From the NCBI RefSeq assembly GCF_015767435.1, contig NZ_JADWOV010000317.1:186001-250000 (forward strand): DNA of 64,000 bases, in the 5' to 3' direction. Each line of letters opens with the position of its first letter. The first letter of the stretch is position 1. The DNA is from Polaribacter sp. BAL334. GTDB lineage: Bacteria; Bacteroidota; Bacteroidia; Flavobacteriales; Flavobacteriaceae. Both the position numbers and the translations under genes were made by a program. Below, piece by piece: positions 37,201 through 43,720 of the stretch. The notes under the pieces are model-generated. The model was not told the origin of the DNA. It ran no database searches and saw nothing but the letters and a program-made list of their open reading frames with translations.

Positions 37201-37394
37201 TCACTAGATTGTCTGTATTTGCAAGTGCTCAAAACGCTATTTTAATTACTAGATATAAAGGAACAGATCCTGAAAACAATCAACCAGATGCGGGTGGGTG
37301 GGCTACAAATCAAAGTCCAAATATAATGGCTCTTGATGATTTTGCCTATCCAAGACCAGCAATCTACACTTTTGGATTTAACGTTAATTTTTAA
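34260..37394 (+). CDS. SusC-like TonB-dependent outer-membrane glycan transporter
   Basis: 1044 residues: signal peptide (to about residue 23), CarboxypepD_reg-like beta domain (TVSGTVTDAKKNPLPGVEI), plug domain with ASALVGKASGVYV and IKIRGLNSINGTGEPLYVIDGI, then the C-terminal beta-barrel ending in an aromatic strand (IYTFGFNVNF). It imports oligosaccharides through the outer membrane using TonB energy and works with the SusD-like protein 11 bp downstream. The 141-bp gap before it has no shared operator, so it is likely transcribed from site G with the two genes upstream. SusC/SusD last in the operon, after enzymes, is a less common order. Confidence 0.96.
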   Translation: MKLTKKRSVLLLIFLGIIHYSFSQTITVSGTVTDAKKNPLPGVEIIIASKNIGKITDLEGKYSISTEKGDKLSFFYLGMETKVVTITDQTTLDIILLESFENLDEIVIIGYQTVKRSDVTGSVSTIKGSDIVKQPTPNLASALVGKASGVYVRTTGSEPGGTSSIKIRGLNSINGTGEPLYVIDGIYSDDIDFLNPSDVESIEILKDAAETAIYGSRGANGVVLITTKSAKIGKTNISYSHFFSYKNATRDLDVVNAREYATLFYEMKANTANLTIPNILPNEEIPGFPENDPDSWGEGTNWLDETSQFWSLVNHDFKLNYGKEGSAIGFGVNYVRDDGAFQGQKYQRMNINLNAQFDVTKAIEFGFKINGNRSEFDQLRDGQRAIASIYGTAPVIPVYNEDGSYNFSNVIGEPNQFENPLARLLNSFDENNIDRVLSNFFVNINLAKKLKLAVSLKYNYTGLDRKNYLPSTTLEGSLTNGKANVLSIKTADLLNNYILTYSLNKGKHNINFLGGMEIGKRVRNTLDSGNVTEFNTDIYGPFNLGAGAFVEGYGSAKIQETLLGFLGRINYKFNDKYYLTLTGRYDGSSKFGANNKWALFPGVAVAWDMSKEKFLADSKVISNWKWRLSAGQSGSSSILPYQSLGSIYNLGLAASTPTYVFGNNEVQAEAPQSFDNPDLKWEVATQYNFGFDMSLWKGRVNINADVYYKLIEDLLVRNFVLPGVSGFEQTTVNAGDMTNTGVDLSIGATIIKKEDFTFATNLVFSHYKNKITRWISEAQLIREPKYTGFVGQGYAYGIFWEVPQLGIFPDQASIDNYTYTDPVTGDVSLLQPSSLPGDIKYLDTNGDGKINADDRTEIGSPHPDFTLGVGIDLTYKRWTFNAFINAVIGKDIYNGSNEELLDTEQFNTNNWNQSFGVASTVSRRMLNRWTPDNTITDIPRLGSRGFDGVSANLSNVENGDYIRLENISLSYDIPIDKIPFITRLSVFASAQNAILITRYKGTDPENNQPDAGGWATNQSPNIMALDDFAYPRPAIYTFGFNVNF

Positions 37395-37405
37395 AAAATA
37401 TAAAT

Positions 37406-38968
37406 ATGAAAAAATTAGTATTAATTATTTTAGTATTCGGACTTAATTCTTGTTCAGACTACTTAGACGAAGAATTGTTTAGCACTTCACAAACTTCCAA
37501 TTTTTATCAAAATGAATCCCAAGGAATATCCGCATTAAATGGCGCTTATGCAGCTTTACGCGATTCGTATTTTTTTTATAGAAATGATTATACATTTATG
37601 CAAATGTTAGAGGGACCAACAGGAACGGCTAAAGTTGGGGCAGCTTATCTTTCCATGAATTATGCTGATAGAGATTTAAGAAGTATTAATAACTTATGGA
37701 GTAGAATGTGGGTTTGTGTAAATAGATCAAGTACATTAATCAAATTATTAAATGTTGAAAATATCAACGATGCCTCATCAAAACGAATTTTGGCGGAAGC
37801 TAAATTTGTAAGAGCACTTTGTTATTTTAATCTCGTTCGTATGTGGGGTCAAGTTCCAATAATGAATGGTGTAACATCACTTGATGAAGCCTTTCCAAAT
37901 AAATCAACTGAAAGTGAAGTTTATAATTTTATTATCGAAGACTTAAAGGCTGCTATTGCAGATTTGCCAAAATGGAATGAATATTCATCCCTAAGTTTTG
38001 CATCACAGGGTGCAACGTTGTTAAATAATTATCAAAGTTATGAGCCAGGTAGAGCCACTCAGGGAGCAGCTCAAGGTTTATTAGCAAAAGTATATTTAAC
38101 AATAGGGTCTTCTATGAAATCAAATGCTAATTTGTTTGAAAATGCCTTTGATATGAATGAAATGTTCACAAATGCAAGAGATATGTGCGCTGCTGTTTAT
38201 GCTGGTAACCATGGCTATGGATTAATTAATAATTATTTTGACGTTTTTCAAGAACAAAATGAAAACGGTATTGAAGATATTTTTTCTATTGGGTTTAAAG
38301 CAGCAACTGATGTAAAAGTGGGTAATTCTTTGGCGGCAACTACAGGAATTAGAAATGCTGGAATTTTGTCTGATGAAAGACAAAATATTACTGTTGATCC
38401 AACATTTTTAACTGAATTTGATATTACTGATAAACGCAGAGAGGCAACATTTGTGCTTCAATATTATGATAAAAACGCAAAATTACTCACGTATCCAACT
38501 GGCGGAATTAAAGTGTTAACTTTTAAAAAATATTGGAGTGATTATCAATTATCGCCAGATAATATTCCAATGGTGAGAACTACTTATCAATATCAAACCA
38601 ATCCTGCAGTTGGAGGACATTTTGGTGATAATATTCCAGTTTTAAGATATTCAGATGTTTTGTTAATGTATGCAGAAGCTTTACATGCATTAGGACAAGA
38701 AGGAGAAGCTAGAGAAAGACTTGCAGATGTTAGAGAACGGGCTGGTTTAGGAAGAATACTTCCTACTGGAGATTTTATGAGTCTTTTAATTTCTGAAAGA
38801 AGACTTGAGTTATGTTACGAAATGCACCTTTGGTTTGATTATCAACGATTAAATATTGTTGGAAATTATAGAACAGATTTGTCAGCTGAAAAATATAAAT
38901 ACTTTCCAATTCCAGCAAGTGATTTAATGATGTATCCTGGTTTAAGACCACAAAATCCAGGTTGGTAA
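37406..38968 (+). CDS. SusD-like surface glycan-binding lipoprotein
   Basis: 520-residue SusD/RagB-family lipoprotein (Cys16 in LNSC, followed by SDYLDEE, acidic as in surface-exported lipoproteins). Conserved SusD features: FYQNESQGISALNGAYAALRD, AEAKFVRALCYFNLVRMWGQVPI (TPR-like helices), and the C-terminal VLLMYAEALHALGQ, ISERRLELCYEMHLWFDYQR and YFPIPASDLMMYPGL. It forms the lid of the SusC transporter at the cell surface and binds the glycan. Last gene of the PUL operon; a terminator follows. Confidence 0.96.
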   Translation: MKKLVLIILVFGLNSCSDYLDEELFSTSQTSNFYQNESQGISALNGAYAALRDSYFFYRNDYTFMQMLEGPTGTAKVGAAYLSMNYADRDLRSINNLWSRMWVCVNRSSTLIKLLNVENINDASSKRILAEAKFVRALCYFNLVRMWGQVPIMNGVTSLDEAFPNKSTESEVYNFIIEDLKAAIADLPKWNEYSSLSFASQGATLLNNYQSYEPGRATQGAAQGLLAKVYLTIGSSMKSNANLFENAFDMNEMFTNARDMCAAVYAGNHGYGLINNYFDVFQEQNENGIEDIFSIGFKAATDVKVGNSLAATTGIRNAGILSDERQNITVDPTFLTEFDITDKRREATFVLQYYDKNAKLLTYPTGGIKVLTFKKYWSDYQLSPDNIPMVRTTYQYQTNPAVGGHFGDNIPVLRYSDVLLMYAEALHALGQEGEARERLADVRERAGLGRILPTGDFMSLLISERRLELCYEMHLWFDYQRLNIVGNYRTDLSAEKYKYFPIPASDLMMYPGLRPQNPGW

Positions 38969-39078
38969 AAAAAATATGTATCTACCCTAATTTTTAAATG
39001 TATGTAGTTGAGATATTAAAATACTTAAGAAAATAACAAAAATGAGCTCATAAAGGTTAATAGACAATGAAACAGTAA

Positions 39079-39112
39079 ATATACCAGCAATTTTTGCTGG
39101 TATATTTTTTTA
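39079..39112 (+). terminator. Rho-independent terminator of the susCD operon
   Basis: Perfect stem ATATACCAGCA/TGCTGGTATAT with a T-rich loop and a T run. The remainder of the gap 38969-39763 (795 bp) is AT-rich and holds this terminator, the short repeats at 39569-39609 and the next terminator; no gene was recognised. Confidence 0.9.
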
Positions 39113-39568
39113 TAAAAAAGAGTACTTTAAATCTGATTCTCTACAAGGAAATAAGTAAGTCTAAGGGTTGTAACATAATTCGCTTTTTTATTAAAAACTT
39201 TCCTTAAACTCAGGGTTAAAAAAGATTAATTTATAGTTTAAGAGCTATCTTTTTTACTTCAAAATTTGTGATCAAAGATTAGATAAAATTTGAAAAGCCT
39301 TAGTTAAAAGTGAAATATATAATTTTTAAGAATCAATTACTTTGCATTGTAATTTGATTAAAATGGTACTTGTCAAATCTTGAAATAAGGTTATTTGTCA
39401 ATTCTTAAAATTTATGTCTTCAAACTAAAGTGAACTGATTTAGACAAAAACTAAGAGAGTGTTTTTAAGTTTCCTTCAATTTTACTTATAAACTAAATAC
39501 TTTTTTCCGATAGAATCAACATTAATTTGAAGAAATACAGCGTTGAATTAAAAGATGGATAGCGAGGA

Positions 39569-39609
39569 ATTACGACGTTTCAGGAAGTATTACGACGTTC
39601 AACGACGTT
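39569..39609 (+). repeat. Short iteron-like direct repeats (ATTACGACGTT)
   Basis: ATTACGACGTT occurs at 39569 and 39589 (20 bp apart), and the shortened form AACGACGTT at 39601; ATTACG recurs at 39619. The G+C content is high for the surroundings. It lies near the likely left side of the integrated element, so it may be a recombinase or replication-protein binding site. Confidence 0.55.
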
Positions 39610-39698
39610 TTATTATTTATTACGGGTTTTTCAGAGTTTTTAAAAAAATTTCAGAAAGAATAATTCAAAATAAATAAATTCGAAAAATTATTTTTAAA

Positions 39699-39737
39699 AA
39701 TAAAAAGAGGAAGCTACAATAGCTCCCTCTTTCTTTG
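39699..39737 (-). terminator. Terminator of the leftward small-gene operon
   Basis: Hairpin AGAGG-AGCTA ... TAGCT-CCTCT with one A/C mismatch and a T-rich run on the minus strand. It lies directly after the stop of the 49-residue ORF. Confidence 0.68.
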
Positions 39738-39763
39738 GTGTTAATCTATAATATTCAGAAATT

Positions 39764-39913
39764 TTACAAGCCCATCTCTTTGATGTCTCCAATCATTACT
39801 TTACTTAACCTTAAGATTGCAGTAGCTCCTGCAACAATAATTAAGGCACCTATGGTTGTGTAAATAATATTACCAATAGGTAGTTCTGAGGATTCTTTTT
39901 TATCAGTTGTCAT
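39764..39913 (-). CDS. Small membrane protein, unknown function
   Basis: 49-residue ORF starting MTTDKKESSELP, then one strong hydrophobic span (IIYTTIGALIIVAGATAIL) and a short charged tail ending in KEMGL. The start overlaps the end of the next upstream gene by 11 bp, and a terminator follows the stop, both supporting a real gene. Third gene of a leftward set of overlapping genes in the integrated element. No family recognised; a single-span membrane peptide. Confidence 0.6.
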   Translation of the reverse strand: MTTDKKESSELPIGNIIYTTIGALIIVAGATAILRLSKVMIGDIKEMGL

Positions 39914-40103
39914 TTTCTTCTGGTTTTATATTGATGGTTTTTTGTTGGTTGTTTCCTACAATTGCTGCGGAGATTACTATGGCTAGTAAAATTACCCCTC
40001 CAACAAATATGTATTTTAGCAATGGGTTGTTAACTGGCTGTATTGTGTTGTAGTTTTTTTCTATAAAACTTGGCAACTCATCTATGGGTGTTGGTGAATT
40101 CAT
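39903..40103 (-). CDS. Small membrane protein, unknown function
   Basis: 66 residues: a polar N-terminal half (PTPIDELPSFIEKNYNTIQP), one membrane span (YIFVGGVILLAIVISAAIVG) and a polar tail. Overlaps the gene before it by 4 bp (an ATGA junction) and the gene after it by 11 bp, so translation is probably coupled. No family recognised. Confidence 0.62.
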   Translation of the reverse strand: MNSPTPIDELPSFIEKNYNTIQPVNNPLLKYIFVGGVILLAIVISAAIVGNNQQKTINIKPEENDN

Positions 40104-40543
40104 CTCTTATAAATTTTTATCATTTTAATATTATTAGTTACATATGTATAGTAGTAGTAATTATATAAATAAAAGTTTTCATTACCTCCTTTCTCTTTTT
40201 TACCAATAATATAGGCAAAATTGAAACCATCAGCTTTTAATGCATCTAAATAACAAGTTGCACAATTCTCAAGTTTTTGAGTTTGATAATACTTTTCCAA
40301 AATAATGTCATTAGTTCTTAATATCTTTTCAACTTCTTTGCGATTTTGATGTTTTACCTTTCTTGTTTTATGGTTATATCCAAAATCAGCGTGTTGCTTG
40401 TTTAAATATATTTGGTCTCTTCTTTGAGGTTGAAAAACATTTCCACAGCCACAATCACATACTTTGGGTGCAATGGGGCTTGGTAGTGGTGCATTTTCAG
40501 CTAGATTTAATATTTTGATTTTTTCTTTAATTTCTGATTTCAT
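40100..40543 (-). CDS. Zinc-finger-like protein of the integrated element, unknown function
   Basis: 147 residues. The N-terminal half has CDCGCGNVFQPQRRDQIYLN, similar to treble-clef fingers that use a C-x-C plus later C/H pair; the usual later pair is not obvious here (KQHADFGYN follows), so metal binding is uncertain. The central part is basic and helical, another C-x-x-C lies in ENCATCYLDAL, and the C-terminus is rich in tyrosine. First gene of the overlapping leftward set, divergent from the MerR-like gene at 40673. Nucleic-acid binding is a guess. Confidence 0.55.
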   Translation of the reverse strand: MKSEIKEKIKILNLAENAPLPSPIAPKVCDCGCGNVFQPQRRDQIYLNKQHADFGYNHKTRKVKHQNRKEVEKILRTNDIILEKYYQTQKLENCATCYLDALKADGFNFAYIIGKKEKGGNENFYLYNYYYYTYVTNNIKMIKIYKR

Positions 40544-40672
40544 ATTTTTTTATTTTTTAGTTATTTCTTTTAAATTATAATTATGTATTTATGTGGCATA
40601 TTTTACGCAAACATAATACATTATTTCGTATTTAAAAAATTTATCCTATCTTAGCGCTTTAAATTCATACCT

Positions 40673-41596
40673 ATGAGAGAATCAGATTATATAGAATTAG
40701 GAAACTTTGTTTATGATGATCAAGAAATTAGCCCAGCGCAACTTGGCGTAACTTCAAGACAAATTAATTACTGGATAGATAAGGCTTTAGTGCCCTTTGT
40801 TGAAAAGCAACAACCTAAAGAGGTTGTTTTAAACAAGATGGACGCCCTGATTGCAGGAAAGAATGACACCAAAACGAAATGGATTCGGTTGAATCTATCA
40901 CAAGCTGTTTGGGTTTGCATTGTTAAGGATTTACTATCCTTTGGAGTTTCTGTTGAGCAATTAGCAAAACTTGCTAAGTCTGTTTGGCAAAAGCCGAGGG
41001 AAGACAAATATGCTGATACTGTTTTCAAATTTCATATTAATGATAAAATGAGCAAGTTATCGGAAGAAACAATTAATTCATTAAAAATATTTTTAGCAGA
41101 TGATCTCTTTATGGACCATCATTACAGAACTATCATAAATCCCTTTACAGATATGATCAAGTCTGCTATTAACAGAGAAACACTTCCCCATTCTATGTTG
41201 TATGTACCTCAGACGAATGATTATGAATTTATTACTGGTGGTACTGAATTAACTTTAGGTTTAAGCAGCGTTTATCTTCAAAACCCTATGATTTGTTTAC
41301 CTCTTGCTCCTATCATAGCTAAGGTACTTGCTGTTGATTTTGGCAATGAAAAAAAAGACTTGACCTATCTTAGTGATATTGAAAAGCAGATCAGAGATAT
41401 TGTTATCTTTAAAAGACCCAAAGTGATTGAAATTGCTTTTCAAGATCAGCATATAAAACCTATTACAATTACTGAGCAACATAAAAGCCAGGAGGAACTA
41501 GCTAGATACATTTTAGAAAACAAAATAGCCAAAGGTTCTAAGCTTTTGATTGAAATCCGTTCTCAGGATAATTATAAATTAACTTTAATTAAGTAA
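40673..41596 (+). CDS. MerR-like winged-helix protein of the integrated element
   Basis: 307 residues. Residues about 20-100 resemble a MerR-type winged helix (SPAQLGVTSRQINYWIDKALVPF, then WIRLNLSQAVWVCIVKDLLSFGVSVEQLAKLAK), typical of mobile-element regulators in Bacteroidota. The remaining 200 residues match nothing I recognise. It is transcribed divergently from the zinc-finger-like gene, with 129 bp between the starts holding both promoters. Likely regulator of the element's genes or of excision; that role is inferred from position only. Confidence 0.6.
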   Translation: MRESDYIELGNFVYDDQEISPAQLGVTSRQINYWIDKALVPFVEKQQPKEVVLNKMDALIAGKNDTKTKWIRLNLSQAVWVCIVKDLLSFGVSVEQLAKLAKSVWQKPREDKYADTVFKFHINDKMSKLSEETINSLKIFLADDLFMDHHYRTIINPFTDMIKSAINRETLPHSMLYVPQTNDYEFITGGTELTLGLSSVYLQNPMICLPLAPIIAKVLAVDFGNEKKDLTYLSDIEKQIRDIVIFKRPKVIEIAFQDQHIKPITITEQHKSQEELARYILENKIAKGSKLLIEIRSQDNYKLTLIK

Positions 41597-41651
41597 ACAT
41601 GATAAATTTTGTAGCACTCATGCGGTCCCTGAAAACACAGCCCGATATTAT

Positions 41652-41667
41652 CCTATATCGATATGGG
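41652..41667. promoter_or_regulatory. Palindrome over the start of the 48-residue ORF
   Basis: The core ATATCGATAT is a perfect 10-bp palindrome, extended by CC and GG on the outside. It overlaps the ATG at 41663. It may be a regulator binding site; no protein can be assigned. Confidence 0.4.
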
Positions 41668-41809
41668 CCGGGAATCTCAAATTTTCAATTCTGCAAAGGA
41701 AATTTTAAATCAGCAAAGCAAACAGCCTTATACTGATCATGAAATCATCGAAATAATCAATTTTTTAGAAATATTTTCTGAAGTAATATGTCATAATTTA
41801 ACCAATTAA
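41663..41809 (+). CDS. Small ORF before the recombinase, unknown function
   Basis: 48-residue ORF (MGRESQIFNSAKEIL..., ending EVICHNLTN), charged at the N-terminus with a predicted long helix. It ends 10 bp before the recombinase start, so the two are probably cotranscribed. The ATG lies in a near-palindrome CC-T-ATATCGATAT-G-GG (41652-41667), in a short GC-rich patch, a possible operator. It could be an excisionase-like or accessory factor; no homolog is recognised. Confidence 0.5.
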   Translation: MGRESQIFNSAKEILNQQSKQPYTDHEIIEIINFLEIFSEVICHNLTN

Positions 41810-41819
41810 CCTAACTACT

Positions 41820-43403
41820 ATGAAAAACGTCATTCTATATGTGAGGGTATCTACCGATGAGCAGGCCGATAAAGGCTATTCTCTTCGGGACCAAGAAGCT
41901 AAACTTCTGCAATACTGTAAAGATCTAAACTATCGTGTTATTGATATCTATAGAGAGGATTATTCTGCAAAGACTTTTAAAAGACCTGAATTTAAAAAGC
42001 TTCTTGCCTATTGCAAAAGCAATAAAAAACAAGTTGATGAACTTTTACTTGTAAAATGGGATAGGTTTTCAAGAAACACAGCTGAATCTTATCAAATGAT
42101 TGGGATATTTAATGGGCTTGGAATTAAAATTAATGCCATTACTCAACCTCTGGATATGACCATTCCTGAACAGCTGCTTATGATGGCTGTTTACTTAGCG
42201 ATTCCTGAGGTTGAAAACCAGAGACGTTCTCAAAATGTTATTGCTGGTATGAGACGTGCTTTTAAAGAGGGTAGATATGTGGGGCCTCCTCCCAAAGGGT
42301 ATGTCATAGGAAGAGATAGTGCTAAAAAACCAATCTTAACACCTTCAAAAGAGGCGCCTTTAATACAACAAGGTTTTGAACTCATTGCAAAAGGTATTTA
42401 TACCCAAAAGGAAGTCCTTACCAAACTCAATAGTAAGGGTTTGAAAAGTTCTAAATCCATGTTTTCTATTATTCTTAGAAATCCTATTTATTATGGGGCT
42501 GTATTTATAAAAGCCTACAAAGATGAACCGAAAACTATTGTGGATGGTATTCATGAACCTATTATCTCTAAAAAGCTTTTTGACCAGGTTCAGAATGTGC
42601 TTGATGCCAAAAAGAAAAAGCATCATGTGACTCATAGTAGAATTAATCCCAAATTTCCATTGAAGGGGTTCTTGCTTTGTCCTGAGTGCAAAAGACCTCT
42701 GACTGCCAGTGTATGCAAAGGCCGGTCTGAACATTATGCCTATTATCACTGTATTAGTCCTTGCAAGGGAAGATATCGTATAGAAGAGGCTGAAACTTTC
42801 TTTATTTCTTTTTTAAAAAGCATCACACTTAATAAGCCTGTTCTTGAACTTTTACAAATCATAATTAAGGAACAACTACAAAAGCAGCTGCTGACTTCTA
42901 AACTGGGTCCTAAGCATTACGAGAAAGTCAAACTAATAAGTGATAAGCTTATTAAAATTCAGGATCTTTTTATTGATGGTCAAATGGATAAAACGGAGTA
43001 CTCACAGGCTAAAAAAAGATATCAGGATATACTGGATGAACTTCTACTTTTAGAACAGACTCAAAATAAACAGAAAGATATTTTTGAAACTTATAAAAAA
43101 GGTTTGTCCAAGTTACAAAACTTTGACAAACAATACGTTAATGGAGACATACATAATAAAAGACTCCTTACCGGTTTGATGTTTCCAAATAAATTCGGTT
43201 TTCAAAATAAAAAAGTTCAAACCGCTGATATCAATCCGCTACTTTTAAAAATATCCACTATTAATAAGGGTTTTGGAGGAAATAAAAAACGGGACAATCT
43301 TAATATTAAGAATTTGTCCCGTTCAGTGATCGCGCCAGGATTCGAACCTGGGACCTACTCATTAGAAGTGAGTTGCTCTATCCAACTGAGCTACGCGACC
43401 TAA
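41820..43403 (+). CDS. Large serine recombinase (integrase)
   Basis: Site-specific DNA recombinase of 527 residues. Resolvase domain with nucleophile Ser11 (YVRVSTDEQ), then KWDRFSR and the recombinase domain, a zinc-ribbon (CPECKRPL ... CKG ... YYHC) around residues 285-315, and a long coiled-coil region (about 345-430), the usual order of large serine integrases. It probably integrates and excises the small element at 39.1-43.3 kb. From about residue 490 the frame crosses the terminator of the tRNA operon, and the last 25 residues are antisense to tRNA-Arg (stop 3 bp beyond the tRNA). The tail is thus probably host-derived, created by integration, and not part of the enzyme's core. Confidence 0.88.
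   Translation: MKNVILYVRVSTDEQADKGYSLRDQEAKLLQYCKDLNYRVIDIYREDYSAKTFKRPEFKKLLAYCKSNKKQVDELLLVKWDRFSRNTAESYQMIGIFNGLGIKINAITQPLDMTIPEQLLMMAVYLAIPEVENQRRSQNVIAGMRRAFKEGRYVGPPPKGYVIGRDSAKKPILTPSKEAPLIQQGFELIAKGIYTQKEVLTKLNSKGLKSSKSMFSIILRNPIYYGAVFIKAYKDEPKTIVDGIHEPIISKKLFDQVQNVLDAKKKKHHVTHSRINPKFPLKGFLLCPECKRPLTASVCKGRSEHYAYYHCISPCKGRYRIEEAETFFISFLKSITLNKPVLELLQIIIKEQLQKQLLTSKLGPKHYEKVKLISDKLIKIQDLFIDGQMDKTEYSQAKKRYQDILDELLLLEQTQNKQKDIFETYKKGLSKLQNFDKQYVNGDIHNKRLLTGLMFPNKFGFQNKKVQTADINPLLLKISTINKGFGGNKKRDNLNIKNLSRSVIAPGFEPGTYSLEVSCSIQLSYAT
43281..43323 (-). terminator. Terminator of the tRNA operon, inside the recombinase reading frame
   Basis: On the minus strand, AACGGGACAA pairs with TTGTCCCGTT around an inner TTAAT/ATTAA palindrome, followed by TTTTTATTT. 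It lies directly after the 3' end of tRNA-Arg. Confidence 0.85.
43327..43400 (-). tRNA. tRNA-Arg (anticodon UCU)
   Basis: 74 nt. Acceptor GGTCGCG pairs with CGCGATC; D-arm AGCTCAGTTGGATAGAGC; anticodon stem ACTCA/TGAGT around loop CTTCTAA; T-arm with GGTTCGAATCC. The likely insertion target of the neighbouring element. Confidence 0.95.
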
Positions 43404-43448
43404 GTCTTTAAAAAAATCAAGTTTGTTTTAAAAAACAACCTTATGATG

Positions 43449-43523
43449 TCGGGGTGGCAGGATTCGAACCTGCGACCTCCTGCTCCCAAAGCAGGCGCGA
43501 TAACCGGGCTACGCTACACCCCG
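43449..43523 (-). tRNA. tRNA-Pro (anticodon UGG)
   Basis: 75 nt. Acceptor CGGGGTG/CACCCCG, anticodon stem CCTGC/GCAGG around loop TTTGGGA, T-arm with GGTTCGAATCC. 48 bp from tRNA-Arg on the same strand. Confidence 0.95.
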
Positions 43524-43535
43524 AGAGCAATTTAG

Positions 43536-43617
43536 CGGAGAGACAGGGACTCGAACCCTGGCGACCCAAAGGTCGACAGATTAGCAATCTGCTGCATTAC
43601 CACTCTGCCACCTCTCC
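43536..43617 (-). tRNA. tRNA-Ser (anticodon GCU)
   Basis: 82 nt with a class II variable arm (GTCGACC...GGGTCGCC). Acceptor GGAGAGG/TCTCTCC with a terminal G-T pair; anticodon loop TTGCTAA. First of the three clustered tRNAs in transcription order. Confidence 0.93.
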
Positions 43618-43720
43618 TTACATTTAAAATCCGAAAATTTTAAAAATAAAAATTGCGAGTGCAAATGTACTATTCCAAATACAAATTACCAAGATTTTTT
43701 AGTCTTTTTATTTTCTTTTT

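Noticed and set aside
39569..39625. CRISPR array or plasmid origin
   Set aside because: Only two full copies with no spacer-repeat pattern, and no replication protein gene in the element.
38969..39700. Copy of the tRNA-Arg 3' end marking the left attachment site
   Set aside because: No stretch resembling the tRNA end was found by eye; serine recombinases need only a very short shared core, so the left junction stays undefined.
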